Source: Nonomuraea montanisoli
GTDB taxonomy: Bacteria > Actinomycetota > Actinomycetes > Streptosporangiales > Streptosporangiaceae
Length of the DNA stretch: 64,000 nt
Reading direction: 5' to 3'
Assembly (NCBI RefSeq): GCF_013363975.1
Contig: NZ_JABWGN010000016.1
Location: 181,372 to 245,371 of the forward strand
The notes beneath the pieces are model-generated. The model was not told the DNA's origin, made no database searches, and saw nothing but the letters and a program-made list of their open reading frames with translations. The position numbers were made by a program, and so were the translations under genes. Below, piece after piece: positions 1 to 7,660 of the stretch (position 1 is the first letter of the stretch; every line of letters starts with the position of its first letter).

Positions 1-152
1 ATGAACATGTCGCACCAGGGCGCGTCCCGGTACTGGGCGTCCTGGACGCGCTCGGCGTACCAGTGGCCGAACTTGGTCTGCTGGCCGCCCTTCTCCCGGT
101 AGCCGATCTCCTTGCGGACCTGTTTCAGCAGAGCTTCCGCGATGGGGTCCAG
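1..152 (-). CDS. CHAP-domain protein, N-terminal fragment (runs off left edge)
   Basis: Only about the first 50 codons are present. The reading frame gives a start DPIAEALLKQVRKEIGYREK, followed by TKFGHWYAERV and the sequence APWCDMF. The helix plus GYREKGG plus WC-D-MF pattern is that of actinobacterial CHAP (NlpC/P60-like) amidase/peptidase domains, where the Cys of WCDMF is the nucleophile (family knowledge). The start is chosen as a rare CTG because GGGAGGAG lies five bases upstream and no ATG/GTG/TTG occurs in frame nearby. The rest of the domain (catalytic His) and any further domains lie outside the window. Confidence 0.6.
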   Translation of the reverse strand, partial: MDPIAEALLKQVRKEIGYREKGGQQTKFGHWYAERVQDAQYRDAPWCDMF

Positions 153-281
153 CGCGACTCCTCCCAGAAAATCCGGACGATCACGATGTACGGTAATCGC
201 CGCGCGGCGAGCGCGGGCCGCGCACCGCGAAAGTGGCGAGCTCTGGGGAGAAAAGGGACTCCTGTGACGGAAGTGACGCGG

Positions 282-1052
282 CTACGCGCCCGCGCCCACG
301 CGCCACACCTGCTCGTCGCCCGTGCCCGGCGCCACCACGTCGGCGACGATCACGGTCACGTTGTCCGGCGAGCCGCCCTCGTTGGCCAGGTCGATGAGGC
401 GCTGCACGGCCATCGCCGGGTCGGGATGCGTGGTGAGCACCTCGTGCAGCATCTCGGGACCGAGCACGGCCGTGAGGCCGTCGGAGCACAGCAGGTAGCG
501 GTCGTCGGGCTCGGCCTCGCGCAGCGCCATGTCGGGCTCGGCCCGGCCCTCGCTGCCGAGCACCCGCAGCACCATGGAACGCCGGGGATGAACGGCGGCC
601 TGATCCTCCGTTATCCGCCCTTCGTCCACCATCGACTGCACAAGTGTGTGATCCTTGGTCATCTGGTAAAGAGCACCATCGCGAAGCAGGTATCCGCGGG
701 AGTCACCGAGATGAGCCAGGGCGAACCGGTAGCCGTCCCAGAGCATGGCGGTCACCGTGGTCCCCATGCCCCTGCGTGCCGGGTCGATCTCCGCCAGTTC
801 GACCAGCCGGCGCGCCGCCTCGTGCACGGCGCCCTCAAGGGCCGCCTCCAGGTCGGCGCCCGTCTCGGGAAGCGTGGCATCCAGCTCGCGCATGACGGCG
901 ATCGCCGCCGAGCTCGCGAGCTCGCCGGCCGCGTGGCCGCCCATCCCGTCAGCCACCACGAGCAGCCGGCCGCTCGCGTAGCCGGAATCCTCGTTCTGCT
1001 CCCTGCGGCGCCCCACATCTGATCCGGCGGCATAGCGGATGTTGTGCTTCAT
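282..1052 (-). CDS. PP2C-family serine/threonine protein phosphatase
   Basis: 256 aa, a complete soluble PP2C catalytic domain with no membrane anchor. Metal-binding and core motifs are in order: SDVGRRREQNED near residue 10, VADGMGGH near 34, GDSRGYLLRDG near 117, LCSDGLT near 168 and GSPDNVTVIVAD near 225. It should remove phosphate from Ser/Thr residues using two Mn/Mg ions. It is divergent from the methylase gene at 1128, and a Ser/Thr kinase gene lies at 3266, so the two may act on shared substrates (inference). It is shorter than PstP of the division cluster, which has a transmembrane tail. TACTGC lies just upstream of the ATG, consistent with a very short or absent leader. Confidence 0.88.
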   Translation of the reverse strand: MKHNIRYAAGSDVGRRREQNEDSGYASGRLLVVADGMGGHAAGELASSAAIAVMRELDATLPETGADLEAALEGAVHEAARRLVELAEIDPARRGMGTTVTAMLWDGYRFALAHLGDSRGYLLRDGALYQMTKDHTLVQSMVDEGRITEDQAAVHPRRSMVLRVLGSEGRAEPDMALREAEPDDRYLLCSDGLTAVLGPEMLHEVLTTHPDPAMAVQRLIDLANEGGSPDNVTVIVADVVAPGTGDEQVWRVGAGA

Positions 1053-1115
1053 ACCTAGCAGTAAATCATTGGTTGAAAGACTTCACAAGCAGATGCGCTG
1101 AAGACTCTTGTGAAC

Positions 1116-1121
1116 TACTGT
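1116..1121 (+). promoter_or_regulatory. Candidate -10 element of a leaderless promoter (methylase gene)
   Basis: TACTGT lies exactly six bases before ATG 1128 and no Shine-Dalgarno sequence precedes that ATG. This is the TANNNT-N6-start layout of leaderless actinobacterial genes. The upstream GTG at 1110 would lie upstream of the predicted transcription start, which favours the ATG. Confidence 0.5.
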
Positions 1122-1127
1122 GGTCGC

Positions 1128-3200
1128 ATGAGCCACGATCCGACCGTGAACGCCGGGGACATCGCCCGGCTCGCGGGGGTCGGGCGCGCCGCGGTGAGCA
1201 ACTGGCGACGCCGCCACGACGACTTCCCCCGCCCCGTGGGCGGAACCGCCAACCAGCCGCTGTTCTCGCTGCGGCAGGTCGAGGCGTGGCTGCGGCGCTA
1301 TGGGAAGTCCTACCAGGTATCCCTGGGAGATCGTGTGTGGCAGCGCCTGAAAGCCGCCGGAGATCTACGCCTGGGTGACCTTGTGGCCGAGGCGGGTGAG
1401 TTTCTTTCCACCGGGAGCACCGAGCTGGAGCCCGAGCTGGCCGGGCTGGTGTCCGAACTGGCCGAGCGGCACGGGCCGCTCGCGGCGTACGAGTTCCTGT
1501 GCGAGCGCTATCTGGAGGCCCACTCGCGCCAGCTCTCGGTGACCCGCGAGGACGTCGCCGAGCTGATGGTCCGCCTGGTCGGCGCCGCCCCGGCCGCCGA
1601 CGGCCGGCCCACGCTCGGCCACCCCACGGTCGGCCGTCCCGCCGTGGTTCTCACCGCGGCCTCGGACGGCCATCGCGTGAAGACTCCCCAGGCCCAGCGC
1701 GCGGCACCGACCGGCCACCGCGCCGCGGACAGCGGCCGGGCGGGCGGGGGCCCGGCCGGGAGTGGACCGGCGGGCGGAAGCGCGGCCGGGAGCGGCTCGG
1801 CGGGCGGTGGCCCGGCAGGCGGCGGTCCGGTCGGGGGCGGCTCGGCGGGCGGTGGCCCGGCCGGGGGCGGGGAACCCTGGGTTCCCGGTATCGAGCGGCC
1901 GGCCACGATCCTGGACCCCGCGTGCGGCGTCGGCACGCTGCTGCTCGCCCCGAAGGCCGCCCGCCTGCTCGGGCAGGACCTCAGCGGCGCCTCCGCCCGC
2001 ATCACCGCGGCCCGGCTGAGGCTGCGCGGCGCCGACGCGCGGATCGTTCCCGGCGACGCCATCCGCCACGACGCCTTCGCCGGGGAGAAGGCCGACGCCG
2101 TCCTGTGCGACCCGCCGTTCAACGAGCGCGCCTGGGGCTACGAGGAGCTGACCGGCGACCCGCGCTGGGAGTACGGCCTGCCGCCGCGCGGCGAGCCCGA
2201 GCTGGCCTGGGTGCAGCACTGCCTGACCCACGTCCGGCCGGGCGGCCTGGTCGCCATCCTCATGCCGCCCGCCGCCGCGAGCCGCAAGGCGGGCCGCCGC
2301 ATCCGGGCCAACCTGCTGCGGGCCGGCGCCCTGCGCGGCGTCGTGGCGCTGCCCGGCTCCGACCTGTGGCTGCTGCGCCGGCCGCGCGCGGGCGAGCGCC
2401 CGCCGTCCGACGTGCTCATCCTCGACGCGACGGCCGACCTGTCCGCCGTCGAGCCGGCCTGGCGCGCCTACCTCGACGACCGCTCCGACCGTACGGTGCG
2501 CATCATCGACCTGCTGGCCGACGAGGTGGACATGACGCCCGCCCGGCACCAGCGCCGCGACGACGTCGGCCGGGCCTTCACCGAGGCGCGCGACCGCTTC
2601 CTCGCGGCCGCCGCGACGCCGCCCGACCTGAAGGTGCTGGACCAGCCGCTCGACCAGCCCGCCACCACCGTCGGCGACCTCATCAAGGAGGGCCTGGTCA
2701 CCGTGCTCCAGGCGCCGCCCAAGATGGCCGCCGAAGGCGGCGACCTGCCGGTGCTGACCGCCGACGACGTGGCCGGCGGCACGCCGCCCTCCGGCCGGGC
2801 GAGCGCCCAGCAGGGGCTCGTGCAGGTGCGCCCCGGCGACGTGGTGGCCTCCTACTCCAGCGTCCGGGTCATGGCCGAGGGCGGCTGCGTGCTGGGGCCC
2901 CACCTGACGCTCTACCGGGTGGACCAGCGCCGGCTCGACCCCGACTTCCTGGCCGGCTTCCTGCGGGCCGCCGGGGGCCGGGCGACGACCGGCTCCAGCC
3001 GCTTCGACGTGCGCCGCACCCGCCTGCCGCGCCTGACGCTGAAGGAGCAGAGCGCGTACGGCGAGGCGTTCCGGCAACTCGCGGTGCTGGAGGACGCGCT
3101 GCGTGAGACCTCCGTCCTGGGGCAGACACTGATCCGTCTGGGCCTCGACGGGCTGGCCGACGGCCACCTGCACCCGCCTGCGCATGGCTTCGATCAGTGA
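1128..3200 (+). CDS. HTH / N6-adenine DNA methylase / HsdS-like specificity fusion protein
   Basis: 690 aa from ATG 1128. Residues 1-60 form a DNA-binding HTH (DIARLAGVGRAAVSNWRRRH). A Gly/Ala-rich repetitive linker covers roughly residues 200-248. The methylase core follows with SAM motif I ILDPACGVGTLLLAP near 260 and catalytic motif IV CDPPFNE near 326, the D-P-P-F form of N6-adenine methylases of the HsdM type. From about 505 the protein resembles an HsdS target-recognition half: VLGPHLTLYRV, GSSRFDVRRTRLPRLTLKEQ and a final helix. No HsdR endonuclease gene is visible nearby, so this is probably an orphan methylase, possibly regulatory (inference). The target sequence cannot be predicted from sequence alone. 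Confidence 0.8.
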   Translation: MSHDPTVNAGDIARLAGVGRAAVSNWRRRHDDFPRPVGGTANQPLFSLRQVEAWLRRYGKSYQVSLGDRVWQRLKAAGDLRLGDLVAEAGEFLSTGSTELEPELAGLVSELAERHGPLAAYEFLCERYLEAHSRQLSVTREDVAELMVRLVGAAPAADGRPTLGHPTVGRPAVVLTAASDGHRVKTPQAQRAAPTGHRAADSGRAGGGPAGSGPAGGSAAGSGSAGGGPAGGGPVGGGSAGGGPAGGGEPWVPGIERPATILDPACGVGTLLLAPKAARLLGQDLSGASARITAARLRLRGADARIVPGDAIRHDAFAGEKADAVLCDPPFNERAWGYEELTGDPRWEYGLPPRGEPELAWVQHCLTHVRPGGLVAILMPPAAASRKAGRRIRANLLRAGALRGVVALPGSDLWLLRRPRAGERPPSDVLILDATADLSAVEPAWRAYLDDRSDRTVRIIDLLADEVDMTPARHQRRDDVGRAFTEARDRFLAAAATPPDLKVLDQPLDQPATTVGDLIKEGLVTVLQAPPKMAAEGGDLPVLTADDVAGGTPPSGRASAQQGLVQVRPGDVVASYSSVRVMAEGGCVLGPHLTLYRVDQRRLDPDFLAGFLRAAGGRATTGSSRFDVRRTRLPRLTLKEQSAYGEAFRQLAVLEDALRETSVLGQTLIRLGLDGLADGHLHPPAHGFDQ
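1734..1871 (+). repeat. In-frame Gly/Ala/Ser-coding tandem repeat (methylase linker)
   Basis: Degenerate 15-bp units coding for five-residue blocks such as SAGGG, PAGGG and PVGGG are repeated about nine times between the HTH half and the methylase core. It is probably a flexible linker that varies in length by slippage. Confidence 0.7.
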
Positions 3201-3265
3201 GGCGAGCTCGGCCGCCGGGGTGCCTGACGGTGTAGTTTTTCCCGAAAGGCGGCTTGGAGGGGCGA

Positions 3266-4159
3266 ATGGTCATCGGCGACCGCTATGTGCTTGAGCACTT
3301 CCCCCTCGGGCAGGGCGGCATGGGAGCCGTCTACGCGGGCCACGACCGTCACCTCGACCGCCGCGTCGCGGTCAAGCTGCTACGCCTGCCGAGCGGCGGG
3401 CCGGACGGCGAGATGGAGCGCCGCTTCATCCGCGAGGCCCGCATCCTGGCCCGGCTGGAGCACCCGGGCGCGCCGGTGCTCTACGACTTCGGCACCCACG
3501 AGCAGCGGCTGTACCAGGTGATGCAGTTCATCGAGGGCGTCACCGTGGCCGACGTGCTCAGCGAGCACGGGCCGCTGCCGGTCCCGTGGGCCGCCGCCAT
3601 CGCCGCGCAGGCGTGCGCGGTGCTGTCGGCCTCGCACGCCCTGGCGATCTGCCATCGCGACCTCAAGCCCACCAACCTCATGCTGTGCCCCGACGGCAGC
3701 GTGAAGGTGCTCGACTTCGGCCTGGCCATGCTGCGCGAGGCCGACGTCACGACGTTCACCCGGATCGGCCAGATTCTCGGCACGCCCGCCTACATGGCGC
3801 CCGAGCAGATCCAGCGGGGCGTCGCCGAGCCGCGCAGCGACCTGTACGCGCTGGGCTGCGTGCTGCACGAGATGCTGACCGGCCGGCAGCTCTTCACCGG
3901 GCCGACGGACTACGTGGTGTTCGAGAAGCAGGTCAAGGAGCGGCCCCCGGACATCCCGGGTTTGCCGGCCGGGCTCGACGCGCTGCTGTCCGAGCTGCTG
4001 GAGAAGCAGCCCGACGACCGGCCCTCCGGGGCCGAGGAGCTGTACGAGCGGCTGGAGCCGTACGCGGTGGGCCTGCCCATGCTGCCCGGCTTCCTGGCCA
4101 AGGCGCCGAGCCCGGGCCGCATGTACGCGCGGATGGTCGGCCGCGTTCTCACCGGTTGA
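3266..4159 (+). CDS. Soluble Pkn-type serine/threonine protein kinase
   Basis: 297 aa. ATG 3266 is chosen because GGAGGGG sits just upstream; the TTG at 3254 overlaps that ribosome site. Kinase subdomains are complete: glycine loop LGQGGMGAVY near residues 14-23, VAVKLL with the ATP-binding Lys near 37, catalytic loop HRDLKPTN near 130, DFG near 149, activation segment ending MAPEQ near 177. There is no transmembrane helix, PASTA or other sensor domain after the kinase domain; about 35 residues follow it. It begins 65 bp after the methylase stop and TAGTTT at 3233 may be its own -10. Its substrate is unknown; the PP2C phosphatase at 282-1052 is the obvious antagonist candidate (inference). 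Confidence 0.88.
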   Translation: MVIGDRYVLEHFPLGQGGMGAVYAGHDRHLDRRVAVKLLRLPSGGPDGEMERRFIREARILARLEHPGAPVLYDFGTHEQRLYQVMQFIEGVTVADVLSEHGPLPVPWAAAIAAQACAVLSASHALAICHRDLKPTNLMLCPDGSVKVLDFGLAMLREADVTTFTRIGQILGTPAYMAPEQIQRGVAEPRSDLYALGCVLHEMLTGRQLFTGPTDYVVFEKQVKERPPDIPGLPAGLDALLSELLEKQPDDRPSGAEELYERLEPYAVGLPMLPGFLAKAPSPGRMYARMVGRVLTG

Positions 4160-4183
4160 CCGAGCGCCGAAACGCTTCAGCGG

Positions 4184-4885
4184 TCAGGGGGCGTCGGGGA
4201 GGACGGCCTCGATGGCGGTCACGGCGTGGGCCCGGTGGGCGGCCAGGACCCGCGCGGCCCCCTCGGCGTCGCGGCGGCGCAACAGGTCGAGCGCGGCTCG
4301 GTGCTCCTCGATGACCCGCTCCCTGTTGGCCGGCTCCCCGTAGTAGACGGAGCGGTAGGCGTCGGTGGAGTCCCACAGCGTCCTGATCATCCGGACCATG
4401 CGCGGCAGCCCGGACGCCTCGAAGATCGTCATGTGGAAGCGCCGGTTGGCCGCGGCCATCGCCAGCACGTCGCCCGCCGCGGCGGCCTCCTCGACCTCCG
4501 CCTGCGCCCGCTCGGCCGCCCGCAGCGCCTCGTCGCCGATCCGCCCGGCCGCCCGGCGCACCGCCTCGGCCTCCAGGAGCTCCCGGATCAGGTAGACCTC
4601 GCGCAGGTCGGCGAGCGAGAGCCGCTCGACGAAGTAGCCCCGGTGGGCCTGGTAGGTGACCAGGCCCTCACCCTGGAGCGTCTTGAGCGCCTCGCGCAGC
4701 GGGACGCGGCTCACGTCGAGCTCCTCGGCCAGCGCCTCCTGCCGGATGGGGTCGCCGGGCCGCAGCCTGCCGGTGGTGATCGCGCGCCGCAGCTCCCCCA
4801 GGACGAACTGCTGCGCCGTGGGCGGCCTGCGCCGCTCACCGGCCTCGGCCGCGACGCCCCTGGCCGGCCCTTCTGGCGTGGTCAT
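4184..4885 (-). CDS. GntR-family (FCD-type) transcriptional regulator
   Basis: 233 aa. ATG 4885 has AAGGAG immediately upstream; the TTG at 4906 does not. An N-terminal winged helix (residues about 20-90, with LAEELDVSRVPLREALKTLQGEGLV) is followed by an all-helical FCD effector domain with the usual Asp/His metal-site pattern (FHMTIFEASG, HRAALDLLRRRD). Regulators of this subfamily usually sense small carboxylic acids. It lies just downstream of the CoA-transferase/aldehyde dehydrogenase pair, also on the minus strand, and is likely the repressor that binds the palindrome at 7620-7635 (inference). Confidence 0.85.
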   Translation of the reverse strand: MTTPEGPARGVAAEAGERRRPPTAQQFVLGELRRAITTGRLRPGDPIRQEALAEELDVSRVPLREALKTLQGEGLVTYQAHRGYFVERLSLADLREVYLIRELLEAEAVRRAAGRIGDEALRAAERAQAEVEEAAAAGDVLAMAAANRRFHMTIFEASGLPRMVRMIRTLWDSTDAYRSVYYGEPANRERVIEEHRAALDLLRRRDAEGAARVLAAHRAHAVTAIEAVLPDAP

Positions 4886-5012
4886 CACTTCTCCTTGAGC
4901 GTGCAAGCTCCCGCCTCACAACAAGGCCCTGGAGGAGCGTACCCGTGCCTGCCGAGCAGCGGGCCCGCCGTGTCCCCTGCGCCGGGCCGTCCGGCCCGGC
5001 CCGCGTCCGACG

Positions 5013-6140
5013 TCAATCGCCCAGGAGCTCCCGGACCCACTGATCGTCCTGCCCGAGCGACGGGGGCGCGAGGCGGTACTCCGCAGGCGTGCGGCCGAGG
5101 CCGACGGGGTTGGCCACCTGCGCGGCCGGTCCCTCGCCGACCAGCGGGTTCAGGCCCAGCTCGGTGGCCAGGGCGAAGGCGTCGGCCATGGTGTTGATCG
5201 GCCCGCAGGGCACCCCGGCCGCGGTCAGGGCGGCGAACCACGCGTCGGCCGAGCGGGCGGAGAGGGCACGGTCGAGCTCGGCGCACAGCTCGTCCCGGTG
5301 GGCGACCCGGCCGGAGTTGGCGGCGTACCTCGGGTCGGCCGCGAGGTCGCCGCGCCCGAGGGCTTCGCACAGGGCGCGGAACTGGCGGTCGTTGCCGGCC
5401 GCGATGACGATCGGCCGGTCGGCGGCCCGGAAGACCTCGTACGGGACGATGCTGGGGTGCCGGTTGCCCATGGCGGAGGGCACCACGCCGGCGGCGGCGT
5501 ACCCGGAGGCCAGGTTGGTCATGGCCGACAGCAGCGACGACAGCAGCGAGACCGTCACCCGCTGTCCCTGGCCGGTGGCGTCGCGGTGGCGGAGGGCGGC
5601 CAGCATGCCGAGCGAGGCGTGCAGCCCGGTGATCACGTCCACGAGGGCGACGCCCGCCTTGGTGCCGGGCCCGTCCGGCTCGCCGGTGACGCTCATCAGC
5701 CCGCCGACGGCCTGCGCGATGAGGTCGTAGCCGGGCAGCTCCGCTCCCTCGCCCTCGCCGAACCCGGTGATGGAGCAGTAGACGAGCCCCGGGTTGGCCG
5801 CGCGCAGCTTGTCGTAGCCGAGTCCGAGGCGGTCCATGGTGCCGGGCCGGAAGTTCTCGACGAGCACGTCGGCGCGGGTGGCGAGGGCGCGGGCCACCTC
5901 GGCGTCCGCCGGGTCGCGCAGGTCGAGGGCGATGGAGCGCTTGTTGCGGTTGACGGCCAGGAAGTAGGTGGCCTCTCCCCCGGCGTGCGGCGGGCCCCAC
6001 GAGCGGGTGTCGTCGCCGCCGCCCGGCCGTTCGACCTTGACGACGTCGGCGCCGAGGTCGGCGAGGAGCATGGTCGCGTACGGGCCGGCCAGCACCCGGC
6101 TGAAGTCGGCCACGAGCAGGCCGGACAGGGCCCCGCTCAC
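5013..6140 (-). CDS. Class III (CaiB/BaiF-type) CoA-transferase
   Basis: 375 aa, full length for the family. It starts with GTG 6140 overlapping the stop of the upstream dehydrogenase (GTGA), so translation is coupled. Family features are clear: GLLVADFSRVLAGPYATMLLADLGADVVKVE at the N terminus (two segments), the RNKRSIALDL and VENFRPGTMDRLG blocks, and PGYDLIAQAVGGL, whose Asp is the residue that forms the acyl anhydride with substrate in this family. These enzymes move CoA between carboxylic acids. Given the neighbouring glutaryl-CoA dehydrogenase, glutarate with succinyl-CoA as donor is the likely reaction (inference, by analogy with SUGCT/glutarate CoA-transferase). Confidence 0.85.
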   Translation of the reverse strand: MSGALSGLLVADFSRVLAGPYATMLLADLGADVVKVERPGGGDDTRSWGPPHAGGEATYFLAVNRNKRSIALDLRDPADAEVARALATRADVLVENFRPGTMDRLGLGYDKLRAANPGLVYCSITGFGEGEGAELPGYDLIAQAVGGLMSVTGEPDGPGTKAGVALVDVITGLHASLGMLAALRHRDATGQGQRVTVSLLSSLLSAMTNLASGYAAAGVVPSAMGNRHPSIVPYEVFRAADRPIVIAAGNDRQFRALCEALGRGDLAADPRYAANSGRVAHRDELCAELDRALSARSADAWFAALTAAGVPCGPINTMADAFALATELGLNPLVGEGPAAQVANPVGLGRTPAEYRLAPPSLGQDDQWVRELLGD

Positions 6141-7582
6141 GCCGGCGTCCCGAGGTAGACGGTGACGGCCTGGGTGAAGAACTCGCGGGCGGCCCGTCCC
6201 TGCTCCCTCGGCCCGAAGCCGCTGAGCTTGCTGCCGCCGAACGGCACCCAGGGGAAGGTGCCGGCGGACTCGGAGTTGACGTGGAGCACTCCGACGTCGA
6301 GGTCGTCCACGGCCCGCAGCGCGGCGCCGAGGTCGCGGGTGAAGATCGCCGCCGACAGCCCGTGCTCGCTCCGGTTGGCCAGCCGCAGCGCCTCCTCCGG
6401 GCCCGAGGCGCGCACCGCGCCGACGACCGGGCCGAACAGCTCGGTGCTCCACACGTCCAGGTGCGTGCCGGGCAGGGCGAGCACGGTGGGCGGGGTGAAC
6501 CAGCCCTCGGCGAGCTGTCCTTCCCGGTACGGCCGGGCGCCCGCCAGCGGCTCGGCGCCGTCCTCGACGGCCCGCCGCACGCCGGCGGCCACGCGCTCCC
6601 GGGCGGCGGCGCTGATGAGCGGCCCCATCTCCACGCCGTCCTTGAGCGGGTCGCCGACGACGAGCTCCTCGGCCTTGGCGGCCACCTTGCGCAGCAGGTC
6701 GGCGGCGACGGCCTCCTCGACCACCAGGCGGGAGGTGGCCGTGCACTTCTGCCCGGTGGAGCGGAACGCGCCGAGACACACCTGCTCGGCGGCGTGGTCG
6801 AGATCGGCGTCGGCGAGCACGACGGCGGCGTTCTTGCCGCCCATCTCGGTCTGCACCGGCTTGGCCAGCTCGCCGCAGCGGGCGATGACGGCCCGGCCGA
6901 CCTCGGTGGAGCCGGTGAAGGAGACGACGTTCACGCCGGGGTGGTCGATGATCGCCGCTCCGGCGTCGGCCTCGCCGTACACGAGGTTGAGGACGCCGTC
7001 GGGCAGGCCCGCCTCGGTCAGGGCGCCCGCGAGGCGCATGGCGAGGAGCGGCACGAGCGAGGAGGGCTTCCACACGACCGTGTTGCCGTAGGTCAGCGCG
7101 GGGCCGATCTTCCAGGCGGGGATGGCGATCGGGAAGTTGAACGGCGTGATGAGGCCGGCGACGCCCACGGGACGGCGCATGACGAGGAGGTTCTCGCCGG
7201 GGCGCGGGGAGGCGTAGATCTCGCCGCTCTCGCGGTCGGCCTCGGCGGCGTAGTAGCGCAGGATGCGGGCGGCGCCGCGCACCTCGGCCACGGCCTCGGG
7301 CAGCGTCTTGCCCTCCTCGCGGCTCAGCTCGCGGCCCCACTCCTCGGCGGCCGCGTCGAGGAGGACGGCGGCCCGGGACAGGACGGCGGCGCGCTCGTGG
7401 TGGGGGGTGGCGCGCCAGGCGGGCGCGGCGTCGCGGGCGGCGCGGACGGCCAGCTCCACCTCCTCGGGTGAGGCGGCGCGCCCGCGCGCGACGATCTCGC
7501 CGGGGTTCGCGGGGTTGGCGTCGGCGAACTCGGCGCCGGATCCCTCGATCCAGCGGCCGTTCACGAGGTTCAGCAGCTCCAT
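6137..7582 (-). CDS. NAD(P)-dependent aldehyde dehydrogenase (semialdehyde type)
   Basis: 481 aa from ATG 7582, which has AGGGTGA seven bases upstream; TTG at 7588 is the alternative start. The fold is a complete aldehyde dehydrogenase: GLITPFNFPIAIPAWKIGPAL, FTGSTEVGRAV, TEMGGKNAAVV with the general-base Glu, and STGQKCTATSRLVV with the nucleophile Cys. The STGQ-C-T-A/S-S pattern is common in 2-oxoglutarate-semialdehyde and related omega-semialdehyde dehydrogenases. Beside a CoA-transferase and glutaryl-CoA dehydrogenase, oxidation of glutarate semialdehyde to glutarate is a reasonable guess, but 2,5-dioxopentanoate is equally possible. First gene of the minus operon. Confidence 0.85.
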   Translation of the reverse strand: MELLNLVNGRWIEGSGAEFADANPANPGEIVARGRAASPEEVELAVRAARDAAPAWRATPHHERAAVLSRAAVLLDAAAEEWGRELSREEGKTLPEAVAEVRGAARILRYYAAEADRESGEIYASPRPGENLLVMRRPVGVAGLITPFNFPIAIPAWKIGPALTYGNTVVWKPSSLVPLLAMRLAGALTEAGLPDGVLNLVYGEADAGAAIIDHPGVNVVSFTGSTEVGRAVIARCGELAKPVQTEMGGKNAAVVLADADLDHAAEQVCLGAFRSTGQKCTATSRLVVEEAVAADLLRKVAAKAEELVVGDPLKDGVEMGPLISAAARERVAAGVRRAVEDGAEPLAGARPYREGQLAEGWFTPPTVLALPGTHLDVWSTELFGPVVGAVRASGPEEALRLANRSEHGLSAAIFTRDLGAALRAVDDLDVGVLHVNSESAGTFPWVPFGGSKLSGFGPREQGRAAREFFTQAVTVYLGTPA

Positions 7583-7606
7583 GGTCAAATCACCCTATCT
7601 GTGTCA

Positions 7607-7635
7607 TATTGGATAATCAATATTGGATCCAATAT
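7607..7635. promoter_or_regulatory. Candidate GntR operator in divergent promoter region
   Basis: ATATTGGATCCAATAT (7620-7635) is a perfect 16-bp palindrome. A further copy of its left half, ATATTGGAT, lies at 7607-7615. The sites sit between the aldehyde dehydrogenase start (7582, minus) and the glutaryl-CoA dehydrogenase start (7661, plus), in an AT-rich island that contrasts with the GC-rich surroundings. Size and symmetry suit a GntR/FCD dimer, most simply the product of 4184-4885 (inference). Confidence 0.65.
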
Positions 7636-7660
7636 CCATTCCGTGGACAGGAGCGCCCGC

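Noticed and set aside
63..1022. 319-codon plus-strand open frame opposite the PP2C gene
   Set aside because: The minus strand has all PP2C motifs in order; the plus frame is the shadow.
3201..3265. Separate small gene between methylase and kinase
   Set aside because: Only 65 bp, with a possible TAGTTT -10 element and the kinase ribosome site; no ORF.
282..4159. Pgl/BREX-2 phage defence system
   Set aside because: A methylase and kinase are present, but no PglZ, PglY or nuclease is seen and the domain layout differs from PglX/PglW.
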